Positions 24,931-32,435 of a DNA stretch of 64,000 nt are shown here, in pieces. This stretch comes from Clostridia bacterium (GTDB lineage: Bacteria; Bacillota; Peptococcia; DRI-13; UBA5745). The position numbers and the translations under genes were made by a program. The notes beneath the pieces are model-generated. The model saw nothing but the letters and a program-made list of their open reading frames with translations, did not search any database and was not told the DNA's origin. The DNA lies in the NCBI GenBank assembly GCA_018436095.1, contig JAHDMJ010000023.1:1-64000 (forward strand), in the 5' to 3' direction. The stretch's first letter is position 1, and each line of letters starts with the position of its first letter.

Positions 24931-25703
24931 CAATCCCACACTTTCCAGGGCGCGTTGCCGCTGCTCCAATAATGCTCCAGGGCCCCTTTATCTCTCTGGG
25001 TATCCATACACTGCCAATAGCCGTAATGCTTGTACACCCCAAGCTTCTTCTCTGCACTTAGGCGCTCAAGGGGCGTACGTTCCAACACCGTCTTATCGTT
25101 ATCGATGTAGCCGAAAAGCGCCGGCTGGGCTACCATAAACCCGCCGTTGATCCAGCCGCCATCCTCTATGGCCTTCTCCTTGAAGGCGGTGACCGTATTT
25201 CCCTCTATATCAAGCACGCCAAAACGCCCTCCCGGCTGGATTGCCGTGAGGGTCACTGTGCTGCCTGTGCTTTCATGCTGGCGAAGCAAGGCATTTAAAT
25301 CAACATCGCTTACGCCGTCGCCGTAAGTGAGCAGGAAAGGCTCATTGCCCACATAGGGCTGGATCCGCTTGATACGTCCGCCTGTCTGTACATCGGCGCC
25401 GGTGTCCACAAGGGTCACCTTCCAAGGCTCCGACACATTGGCATGGACGATCATCTTGCCGCCGTCGGCAAAATCAAAAGTGACGTCGGATCGATGGAGG
25501 TAGTAGTCGGCAAAATACTCCTTGATCATGTATCCTTTATAGCCGCAGCAAATAATAAATTCTTTGAACCCGAAGTGGGAGTAATACTTCATAATATGCC
25601 AAAGAATAGGCGAGCCGCCGATTTCAATCATCGGCTTGGGACGCAGGTGGGATTCTTCCGAGATGCGGGTACCATAGCCCCCCGCAAGTATGACTACCTT
25701 CAT
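24930..25703 (-). CDS. rfbF: Glucose-1-phosphate cytidylyltransferase-like nucleotidyltransferase
   Basis: 257 residues. Forms CDP-glucose from CTP and glucose-1-phosphate in the RfbF family, the entry point to CDP-linked 3,6-dideoxy and branched sugars. Seen: VVILAGGYGTRISEESHLRP (nucleotide-binding loop), KPMIEIGGSPILWHIMK, FLLTYGDGVSDVDL, and WINGGFMVAQPALF, all characteristic of RfbF. Start ATG 25703 has AAGG 8 nt upstream. It is first gene of the minus-strand glycan operon, with a sigma-A-like promoter upstream. No CDP-glucose 4,6-dehydratase (RfbG) is in the window, so either the pathway is completed elsewhere or CDP-glucose is used directly. Confidence 0.88.
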   Translation of the reverse strand: MKVVILAGGYGTRISEESHLRPKPMIEIGGSPILWHIMKYYSHFGFKEFIICCGYKGYMIKEYFADYYLHRSDVTFDFADGGKMIVHANVSEPWKVTLVDTGADVQTGGRIKRIQPYVGNEPFLLTYGDGVSDVDLNALLRQHESTGSTVTLTAIQPGGRFGVLDIEGNTVTAFKEKAIEDGGWINGGFMVAQPALFGYIDNDKTVLERTPLERLSAEKKLGVYKHYGYWQCMDTQRDKGALEHYWSSGNAPWKVWD

Positions 25704-25754
25704 TTGCAAACCTTCTTTATTCTATAGATATTTTATTCTGTCTTTATCACGGGT

Positions 25755-25784
25755 ATTATATCAGATCGTGCATTATTTTGCCAA
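25755..25784 (-). promoter_or_regulatory. Candidate sigma-A promoter of the glycan operon
   Basis: On the minus strand TTGGCA (25784-25779), an 18-bp spacer and TATAAT (25760-25755), about 50 bp before the rfbF-like start. Confidence 0.65.
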
Positions 25785-25911
25785 TTAATATCAGGGTATA
25801 AGCAGAAACTTAAACAAAGTATCGCCTCATAAAACTTCCGCAGGAGAAATACATGCGAGAGCCCAGGCTTAGTGACCCTTTGCGGCAGTAACCTAACGAC
25901 GGACAGCGCTT

Positions 25912-26151
25912 TGAGCAAAATTGCAAGTTTGTCATCCTATTGGCCCCCAAATGTGCAAAATTGCAAGTTTGTACCATGCAAACAGTGTTTTTGGCCCATT
26001 TTTCTTCTGAAAGTGACTAAGAAATGGGTTTTCATGCAACAAACACATCTTAACCTGCATATCCCGAATAAAAATACGGCAGTCGTCCCTACAAAGCTGC
26101 AATTTTGCACAGTTAGCTACATCAAACAGCAACAAAGCTGCAATTTTGCAC
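25912..26151. repeat. Intergenic inverted-unit repeat element, locus 2
   Basis: Between divergent genes (rfbF-like and a chemoreceptor). Forward units lie at 25912-25932 and 25952-25972 (TGTGCAAAATTGCAAGTTTG type, 40 bp apart). Inverted units lie at 26091-26116 and 26132-26151 (ACAAAGCTGCAATTTTGCAC, 41 bp apart), the first followed by AGTTAGC. The middle contains its own hairpin (CCCATTT near 25995 with AAATGGG near 26030). The four units pair two-by-two, giving a symmetrical long hairpin. No reading frame here has a plausible start. Confidence 0.85.
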
Positions 26152-26200
26152 AAAAATGCCGCTAGGGAGAACCTGCCCCATTGGAGGATCACTACCGTCC

Positions 26201-26255
26201 TGCCCAAGTGAGGCTCACTGCCCAAGTGAGGCTCACTGTCCAAGTAGACGGTCAC
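26201..26255. repeat. Three 18-bp tandem repeats
   Basis: TGCCCAAGTGAGGCTCAC at 26201-26218 and 26219-26236, identical, then a diverged third copy TGTCCAAGTAGACGGTCAC at 26237-26255. It lies about 145 bp before the chemoreceptor start, between repeat locus 2 and the gene. Confidence 0.9.
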
Positions 26256-26399
26256 ATTCAACTCTTCTCCTAAGAAATTAAACAGAAATGTTGAAGATAA
26301 TTGTCATAAATTGATACTATTACTTTACTATTTATGCTATTTATTATATTATAAAAATCGAAAGTATATTTTCAAGAATAAAATTGCGGAGGGATCCGG

Positions 26400-28346
26400 A
26401 TGCTACAGCTCATCAGAAAATCCATCAAGGTTCAGGTCACGCTTCTTTTTGCCATTATCTTTATATTTAACGCCATCGCTGTAGCAGTTTTACTTAGCGG
26501 CTGGTCCCACAACAGGGAATGTGCCGCCGACCTGGAGCATAAGCTTGATCAAAGCCGGCAGATATCCGCCATCACCACAGCCCATACGGACTGGGTGGAC
26601 GATTTAAGGCTTCATTTGCAGAAAGGCCAGGATTTCACCGGCAGCCTTAATCCCGATACCTGTTCCTTCGGCCAATGGGTCAGCACCTTAGACGAAGATT
26701 TAGCCAAGGATTCCATTATCGCCGGAGCCATAGAAAGCATCATGGAGCCCCACCGGCTAATCCACTCCCGGGCCCAAGAGGTTATGGATCTCAAGAAAAG
26801 CAGTTCCAAAGCAGCCATGGATGTTTTTCAGAGTTCAATTCTGCCCAACGTCCTGACCATCATCCAGGGGCTTAACACCATCGCCGACCGGTGCAACACT
26901 TTAGCTGTTGAGAGCATGAGCATCTCCGCTGCGACCCTTCAATTCAATTCCATTGTCCAGCTTGTTATCATCGTTCTGGTTTTGCTGATATCCGTGGTCA
27001 TAGCCTTTTTCATTATCAGCATAACCGTCAAGCCGGCCATCATGATCACCGGCGCAGCAGAAAAGCTGGCTAAAGGCGATTTGGATGCTGAAATTCACAT
27101 TAAAGGCCACAACGAAATGGCCAGAATGGCCGCCGCCCTTAATGCCGCCATCAGCTTAATCGGCCGCTATATTCAGGATATCTCTCATAAGCTGGAGCTG
27201 ATGTCCCAGGGCGATATGCGCATCAACGTGGATATCGATTACATCGGCGATTTTGCCGCCATCAAAGAGGCTATGATTAATACCAGCGCCGCCCTCAATC
27301 ACACCTTGCTGACCATCAATTCCGCCGCCCAGCAAGTCAGTCTTGGCGCCGATCAAGTCTCCGGCGGCGCTCAGGCTTTAGCATCGGGCTCCAGCGAGCA
27401 GGCTTCCTCTGTGGAAGAGCTTAGTGCCTCCATTACCATGATTGCGGGGCAGGCTGAGGAAAACTCCGCCAACGTCAAAATGGCGGCCAGCTATGTAGAG
27501 CAGGCTGTGGCAGGCGTAGGCGCCGGCAATGAGCATATGGCCCAGCTAACGGCGGCAATGGAAGATATCCGCACTGCCTCCGCCCAGATAAACAATATTA
27601 CGAAGGTCATCGAAGACATCGCTTTCCAGACAAATATTCTGGCCTTAAACGCCGCTATTGAGGCTGCCCGGGCCGGCAATGCCGGCAAAGGTTTTGCCGT
27701 GGTGGCCGACGAGGTGCGCAATTTGGCGGCAAAATCCGGGGAAGCAGCCAAACAGACTGCAGCCCTAATCCAGGCCTCCGTGGCCACCGTAGGCAAGGGC
27801 AACCAGACAACTGCACAAACGGCGGAGATTCTGAAGGATGTCGGTATCAAAGCAAAAATGGTCAACGAAAGCATCATAAAGATCAATGAATCCTCCAGTA
27901 TGCAAGCCGGTGCCATCGAGCAGATCAAAGACGGCCTTACTCAGGTTTCTGCCGTAGTGCAGAAAAATGCCGCCACCGCCGAAGAAAACTCCGCTATCAG
28001 TGAGGAAATGTCAGGCCAGGCCGCCACACTGCGGGGAGAGGTGGCCAAGTTCCAGCTTGATCACCAATATCAGGTCAATACTCAATATCAGGCCGCTACT
28101 CAACATCAGGCTAATGTTCAACATCAGGTGAATACCCGATATCAGATGAATACCAATTACGAAGCCAAGCTGGATTTGCCGGCGGGGGCAGGAGCAGACT
28201 ATAAGGCAGAAGCAGGCTTTGTTCCGGCGGGACAAGACGACTTTGTAGAATCAGACCATACTCCAGCCGACTTTGCATCAACAGACCTGACACCGGCAGA
28301 ATCAACGGCCACCAATCTGGACCTGCCACCGCTAAATCTCTCCTAA
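26400..28346 (+). CDS. Methyl-accepting chemotaxis protein with extracellular CZB-like domain
   Basis: 648 residues. TM1 about 11-32. An extracellular sensor region (about 35-190) carries the CZB (chemoreceptor zinc-binding) pattern: H in AHTDW, C in DTCSFGQW, and HxxxH in EPHRLIH. TM2 lies about 193-213, then HAMP repeats and the signalling domain with [20 protein letters not shown]. After the signalling domain is a Gln-rich tail with degenerate six-residue repeats (QYQVNT-like, about 558-585) and an acidic end without a CheR-tether pentapeptide that I can recognise. ATG has GGAGG 7 nt upstream. The probable ligand is zinc or a zinc-reactive oxidant such as HOCl, as known for CZB domains. 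Confidence 0.9.
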   Translation: MLQLIRKSIKVQVTLLFAIIFIFNAIAVAVLLSGWSHNRECAADLEHKLDQSRQISAITTAHTDWVDDLRLHLQKGQDFTGSLNPDTCSFGQWVSTLDEDLAKDSIIAGAIESIMEPHRLIHSRAQEVMDLKKSSSKAAMDVFQSSILPNVLTIIQGLNTIADRCNTLAVESMSISAATLQFNSIVQLVIIVLVLLISVVIAFFIISITVKPAIMITGAAEKLAKGDLDAEIHIKGHNEMARMAAALNAAISLIGRYIQDISHKLELMSQGDMRINVDIDYIGDFAAIKEAMINTSAALNHTLLTINSAAQQVSLGADQVSGGAQALASGSSEQASSVEELSASITMIAGQAEENSANVKMAASYVEQAVAGVGAGNEHMAQLTAAMEDIRTASAQINNITKVIEDIAFQTNILALNAAIEAARAGNAGKGFAVVADEVRNLAAKSGEAAKQTAALIQASVATVGKGNQTTAQTAEILKDVGIKAKMVNESIIKINESSSMQAGAIEQIKDGLTQVSAVVQKNAATAEENSAISEEMSGQAATLRGEVAKFQLDHQYQVNTQYQAATQHQANVQHQVNTRYQMNTNYEAKLDLPAGAGADYKAEAGFVPAGQDDFVESDHTPADFASTDLTPAESTATNLDLPPLNLS

Positions 28347-28402
28347 TCTTTACCTTACAATGTTATTTAGTTGGGGGCATAATCGTAACCCTTGGGCGAA
28401 TC

Positions 28403-28612
28403 TGCTCAATTTTTTCGCTTGTATGTGGTTCAAGGCTTCTTCCTGTTCAATTTTTTCGTTTGTAGGTGAATTGCAGAGGCCATTAAGTGAAATTCTGGCC
28501 GGTTTTGTTCAATTTTTACGGTTGTCCGTAAATATTCGGTTGCATTTCACATACAAACGTAATTTTTGCTCAGCTAACCTGGGGCAATCGATCACAATCG
28601 CAATTTTTGCAC
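28403..28612. repeat. Intergenic inverted-unit repeat element, locus 3
   Basis: Between the chemoreceptor and the DUF1538 gene. Forward units start at 28403, 28444 and 28506 (TGTTCAATTTTTTCGTTTGT type, first two 41 bp apart). Inverted units start at 28552 (ACAAACGTAATTTTTGCTCA, then GCTAACC) and 28593 (CACAATCGCAATTTTTGCAC), 41 bp apart. The unit core differs from loci 1 and 2, but the forward and inverted copies here match each other (TTTTTCGTTTGT against ACAAACG-AATTTTT). Confidence 0.75.
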
Positions 28613-28671
28613 CCCTGGCCGGGGTCACTGCCGCCCCGACAGCGCCTCCAAAGATTCATCCCATTACTTTC

Positions 28672-28702
28672 AACCCTGCACATTCACCGTGCAGGGTTTT
28701 TC
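28672..28702 (+). terminator. Intrinsic terminator downstream of repeat locus 3
   Basis: AACCCTGCAC (28672-28681) pairs perfectly with GTGCAGGGTT (28689-28698), followed by TTTT. It is 326 bp past the chemoreceptor stop, so the chemoreceptor mRNA would include repeat locus 3 in its 3' untranslated region, or it ends a separate RNA. Confidence 0.85.
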
Positions 28703-28788
28703 AATTCATCCGCCTCTCACTCCGATGGATCCTCCCTTGTCCGCCTCCTCCAATAGGCAAAAATCAGACGCCCCTTTAACTCCGAAAA

Positions 28789-28817
28789 TTGACTATGAAT
28801 TCAACCTCCTCTATAAT
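28789..28817 (+). promoter_or_regulatory. Strong sigma-A promoter of the DUF1538/PII operon
   Basis: TTGACT (28789-28794), a 17-bp spacer, and a perfect TATAAT (28812-28817). Transcription would begin near 28824, giving a leader of about 315 nt before the DUF1538 start. Confidence 0.85.
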
Positions 28818-28823
28818 GATATT

Positions 28824-29138
28824 ATAAATAGTATTAAATCCTATTGTCGATACTAATACTCTGTAACCCTAAAAGTTTACATCGGCTTGCCTATTTTCCA
28901 CAATACATCCGCGCCCTTAGTATCTTAGGATAGCGGATACATCTGTGCCCAATATCTAAGGATAGCGAATTGTATCCGCAGGATTGGGTTTACAGAACCG
29001 GCGTTGAGGCTCTCGCCATAGCTACCGGCCATGCCTCACTTCTCCGCCTTGCACCTGGAAAAATATTCGGCGCATCCATGACAACTTTTAGGAGTCACCA
29101 AGTACTACAATAGGGCCAAAAAACGCCGGGGAGGTTAT
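28824..29138 (+). promoter_or_regulatory. Long structured 5' leader of the DUF1538/PII operon
   Basis: No reading frame with a ribosome binding site is seen. The leader holds two imperfect ~34-bp direct repeats (about 28904-28937 and 28938-28971, sharing ATACATC.G.GCCC...ATCT.AGGATAGCG). Complementary segments can pair alternatively: ATACATCCGC with GCGGATACAT, or GCGGATACA with TGTATCCGC. A TGAGGC...GCCTCA stem lies near 29007-29037. The length and competing pairings suggest a regulatory RNA, perhaps ion- or metabolite-responsive. It does not match a riboswitch class I can recognise. Confidence 0.45.
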
Positions 29139-30653
29139 ATGAATTCAATTACGGAAAAATTTAAAGAAATTATTGCATCAGTTTTGCCCTTCATTGTCAT
29201 TGTGGTGCTGCTGAGCTTGTTTGTGGTCCCTCTTGACCGGGAAACCCTGGTCAAATTTTTGCTGGGCTCATTATTTATCATGATCGGCATGCCTATATTT
29301 TTGCAAGGAATCGATTTAAGCATCAGCCCTATGGGAGAGATGATGAGCCAGGCCCTGATTAAAAAAGGCAGCCTGCAGTTGCTTTTGATCGGCAGCTATA
29401 TTTTCGGGTTTATCGTTACCGTGGCCGAACCCGACATGCATATCTTAGTGGGTCAAATTAATGCCGTGACGATGGGTCAAGCCAGCAAAACCCTGCTGCT
29501 GGTGGTGGTTTCCGGCGGTGTGGGTTTAATGGTATCCTTCGGCATTTTGCGCATGTTGAAGGCCATGTCTTTGCCTTTAGCCTTTACCTGTATTTATATC
29601 GTTATCTTCGTCTTAGCCTTTTTCGTCAACGGCGACTACCTGGCTCTGGCTTTTGATGCCAGCGGCTCCACAACCGGCTCCATCACCGTCCCCTTTTTGC
29701 TGGCTTTGTCAAGCGGTATCACCGTAATCACCCGCACAGACAGCAGCGAGGATATCGATAGCTTTGGCCTGCTGGGCATTGCTTCCGCCGGCGCCATCGT
29801 AGCCGTGCTGCTCTTGGGCATTTTGTCCGGCAATCCTCAATTAGAAGGCAGTCTGCCTGTGGCCGAGGTATCAGCCAGCGGTGTGGTAGGCAGCTTCCTT
29901 TCCGAAACGGCAAAAATGGCCCGGGAATCCATTATTGTTATTTTGCCTGTGGTTGTACTGTTTTTTATTATGAATATAGTCACCATTAAGCTGAAGGGCA
30001 GGCAAATAAAGAAACTGGTGGTAGGTTTGCTGTACACCTGGCTGGGCCTTACCTTCTTTCTTGCCGGAGTCAATGCCGGTTTTATGGATGCCGCCCGGCA
30101 GCTTGGCTATCAGATTGCCGGCCTGGATAAATACTGGCTCCTGATTTTGGTGGGAGCAGTTTTTGGCATTGTTACTATTCCGGCGGAACCTTCCGTTCAC
30201 GTGCTGACCCAGCAAATCGAAGAAGAAACGGCAGGCTCCATCAAGGGCAACACGGTGATGCTGACCCTTTGCATCGGCGTAGCCGTAGCCGTAGGCCTTT
30301 CCATATTGCGCATCATCATACCCGGCCTGCAACTGTGGCATATTCTATTGCCCGGCATGGCTCTGGCCTTGCTGCTTTCCTTTTATATCCCTTCCATATT
30401 CGTCGGCATTGCTTTTGACTCCGGCGGCGTTGCCTCCGGCACAATGACGGCCACCTTTATCCTACCCTTTGCCCAGGGAGCCGCTGAACGCATTCCTTTA
30501 GCCAACGTGGTCACCGACGGCTTCGGTGTAATTTCCCTTGTTGCCATGACGCCTTTAATCGCTTTGCAGATTCTGGGCCTTATCTATAAGCTCAAGATCA
30601 AAAAAGCCGAGCGTATGGCGCAGCTAAAAAAAGCAGAAGGAGACAAAGCATGA
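29139..30653 (+). CDS. DUF1538 domain-containing membrane protein
   Basis: 504-residue polytopic membrane protein with two homologous halves, each a DUF1538 domain. Repeated elements include GMPIFLQGIDLSISPMGE / GLTFFLAGVNAGFMDAA, VAEPDMHILVGQI / PAEPSVHVLTQQI and FDASGSTTGSITVPF / FDSGGVASGTMTATF. The duplicated acidic/His motif (AEPxxHxL) and the Asp/Ser-Gly motif look like a transport site formed by two inverted or tandem halves. The substrate is unknown; family members are predicted permeases. The start has GGAGG 5 nt upstream. It is coupled by ATGA overlap to a PII-like protein, which suggests AmtB/GlnK-style control. Confidence 0.9.
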   Translation: MNSITEKFKEIIASVLPFIVIVVLLSLFVVPLDRETLVKFLLGSLFIMIGMPIFLQGIDLSISPMGEMMSQALIKKGSLQLLLIGSYIFGFIVTVAEPDMHILVGQINAVTMGQASKTLLLVVVSGGVGLMVSFGILRMLKAMSLPLAFTCIYIVIFVLAFFVNGDYLALAFDASGSTTGSITVPFLLALSSGITVITRTDSSEDIDSFGLLGIASAGAIVAVLLLGILSGNPQLEGSLPVAEVSASGVVGSFLSETAKMARESIIVILPVVVLFFIMNIVTIKLKGRQIKKLVVGLLYTWLGLTFFLAGVNAGFMDAARQLGYQIAGLDKYWLLILVGAVFGIVTIPAEPSVHVLTQQIEEETAGSIKGNTVMLTLCIGVAVAVGLSILRIIIPGLQLWHILLPGMALALLLSFYIPSIFVGIAFDSGGVASGTMTATFILPFAQGAAERIPLANVVTDGFGVISLVAMTPLIALQILGLIYKLKIKKAERMAQLKKAEGDKA

Positions 30654-31687
30654 TGATGAAAAATAATGATAATCCGCAAGGCTACAGCTTAATGTTTGTT
30701 ATTGTTAATCAAGGCAAGGGCAGCAAAATTCTCCAGGCTATCTCCGAAATGGGCATCTGCGGGGCGGCTGCGTTTTATGGCCGGGGTACGGTACCCAATC
30801 ATATCTTAAAGTTTCTCGAGTTGGCCGACGTTCGCAAAGAAGTGGTTATGGTAGCTATGTCCTCCAGTGATGAACAAAAAATAGTGAATGCCCTTATCGA
30901 TAAGTTTTCCTTGAACCGCCCTAACAAAGGCATTATATTCACTCTTCCCCTCTCCGCTGTTTATGGCCGTGGTCATCATTACCAGGGGCCGGCCTTTTGC
31001 CCCAGGGAAGGCACCCCCTGGCAGGCTGTAATGACGATTGTGGATAAAGGCAATACCGATAAAATCCTGGATTATGTTGACGATCACGGCTTTCCCCGGG
31101 GTACCGTCATTGACGCCCATGGCTCCGCCGATAAATCCAATAAGTTCTTCAATTTAATGTTTGAATCGGAAAAAGACCTGCTGCTGATGATTACCCCCCG
31201 GGAGCAAGCTTCTCCCCTGGCCGATCTTCTTACGGACCATCTTAACTTAAACCAGCCCAACAGCGGCATCCTTGCTTTATTTAATCTGCATCAAGCTGCC
31301 GGCATCACCTTGCCCTCACAAGAAGAAAGGAGCTTTACCCCGGGCCCCATCAAAGGCTGCGGCGGTTACTCCGCCATTTTTATCATTATTGAAAACGACA
31401 AAGACGAGGCCGTCATCCAAAGCGCCGAGAGGGCCGGTTCTACCGGCGGCACCATCATCCATGCCCGCAGTATTTGCTCCTATTACGGGAAAAATTTCCT
31501 CTCCCACGGCGTTGAGGAGGAGCGGGAAATTATCTTCATTATCGCCGAGGATGAGAAAACTCAAGCCATCTCTCAGAGGGTCAGCGATGATTTAGGATTG
31601 GGTCCTGAGGGAACGGGAAAAGGCATCATTTTGGTAGCCCCCCTGTGCAGTGTCATCGGCCTGGCCCCCGAAATCATTGACAAATAA
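30650..31687 (+). CDS. Protein with three tandem PII (GlnB)-like domains
   Basis: 345 residues with three PII-like domains at about 10-110, 117-212 and 240-340, each with a beta-alpha-beta core (FVIVNQGKGSKILQAISEMG; MTIVDKGNTDKILDYVDDHG; FIIIENDKDEAVIQSAERAG), a T-loop-like segment (GTV/GTVIDAHG/GTIIHARS) and a C-terminal strand with GKGIIFTLPL-type ending. Canonical PII proteins are single 110-residue domains that trimerise, so three fused domains could form a pseudo-trimer in one chain. AGAAGGAG precedes the ATG, which overlaps the permease stop (ATGA). Probably gates or senses for the DUF1538 permease; the effector nucleotide or ion is unknown. Confidence 0.85.
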   Translation: MMMKNNDNPQGYSLMFVIVNQGKGSKILQAISEMGICGAAAFYGRGTVPNHILKFLELADVRKEVVMVAMSSSDEQKIVNALIDKFSLNRPNKGIIFTLPLSAVYGRGHHYQGPAFCPREGTPWQAVMTIVDKGNTDKILDYVDDHGFPRGTVIDAHGSADKSNKFFNLMFESEKDLLLMITPREQASPLADLLTDHLNLNQPNSGILALFNLHQAAGITLPSQEERSFTPGPIKGCGGYSAIFIIIENDKDEAVIQSAERAGSTGGTIIHARSICSYYGKNFLSHGVEEEREIIFIIAEDEKTQAISQRVSDDLGLGPEGTGKGIILVAPLCSVIGLAPEIIDK

Positions 31688-31751
31688 CCAGCCATAGGAT
31701 ATAGTTTATTTATTAGCACTGAATCCTAATAAGAAAAAAAGAGGTACATTT

Positions 31752-32042
31752 ATGCATTGGTCCGGACTCCTGATAGGTCTGCTTTCTTTCCTTATTATCG
31801 GTATATTTCATCCCATCGTCATCAAATGTGAATATTACTTTACCTGGCGTATCTGGCCGGTTTTTCTTATTGGCGGTTTGATCTTTTGTATTGCCTCCCT
31901 GTTTGTCGCCCATACCGTTTTATCCGGCGCCCTTGCCGTGCTAGGCTTTACCATGCTTTGGTCGATTCATGAACTGAAAGAGCAGGATCAGCGGGTGAAG
32001 AAAGGCTGGTTTCCTGCCAACCCCAACCGCAAAAAACAATGA
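31752..32042 (+). CDS. DUF4491 family membrane protein
   Basis: 96 residues, three hydrophobic segments (about 4-20, 37-55, 58-75), with the family pattern WSGLLIGLLSFLIIGIFHPIVIKCEY at the N-terminus and WSIHELKEQDQRVKKGWFPANP at the C-terminus. This fits DUF4491, small membrane proteins of unknown role common in Firmicutes. ATG is preceded by GAGGTACATTT. It is 64 nt after the PII-like gene on the same strand and 15 nt before the next gene, so it may share the operon. Confidence 0.85.
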   Translation: MHWSGLLIGLLSFLIIGIFHPIVIKCEYYFTWRIWPVFLIGGLIFCIASLFVAHTVLSGALAVLGFTMLWSIHELKEQDQRVKKGWFPANPNRKKQ

Positions 32043-32057
32043 GGTGAGATCGTTTTT

Positions 32058-32435
32058 ATGCGTATACGTGTAATCTTCCTGACTGCCGCCGGCTTGCTCC
32101 TTTTTGCCTTGGGTTTTATCGGTATATTTCTGCCGGTCTGGCCCACCACCCCCTTCGTGCTGGCAGGAGCCGCCTGCCTGACGGGCACCCCAAAGCTGCG
32201 GGCCAGAATCCTGCGTATTTCCTTTTTTCGGGAGTATATCGAAAACTACGAAAGCCGCCAGGGTCTCTCCCGCAAAACAGTGATCAAAAGCCTGACTTTC
32301 TTATGGGCGATGCTTATTTTCTCTATGGTCAGAATGAACCGCCTGCCTTTAACGCTCCTTCTGACTTTGATCGGTATTTGCGTGACAGCACATATCTTAT
32401 GGATCGCCAGACCCAAAGAGGGCTCTGCAAAATGA
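32058..32435 (+). CDS. ybaN: YbaN family (DUF454) inner membrane protein
   Basis: 125 residues with the DUF454 signature near the N-terminus: GFIGIFLPVWPTTPFVLAGA (residues 19-38), then RISFFREYIENYESRQGLS and two further hydrophobic segments. Members are small membrane proteins of unknown function. Start ATG 32058; GAGGTGAGATCG lies just upstream. The stop overlaps the next start (ATGA), so the downstream gene is translationally coupled. Confidence 0.88.
   Translation: MRIRVIFLTAAGLLLFALGFIGIFLPVWPTTPFVLAGAACLTGTPKLRARILRISFFREYIENYESRQGLSRKTVIKSLTFLWAMLIFSMVRMNRLPLTLLLTLIGICVTAHILWIARPKEGSAK

Noticed and set aside
28360-28779. A 139-codon frame across repeat locus 3
   Set aside because: It runs through the repeat units and a terminator hairpin. 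No ribosome binding site, no recognisable domain.
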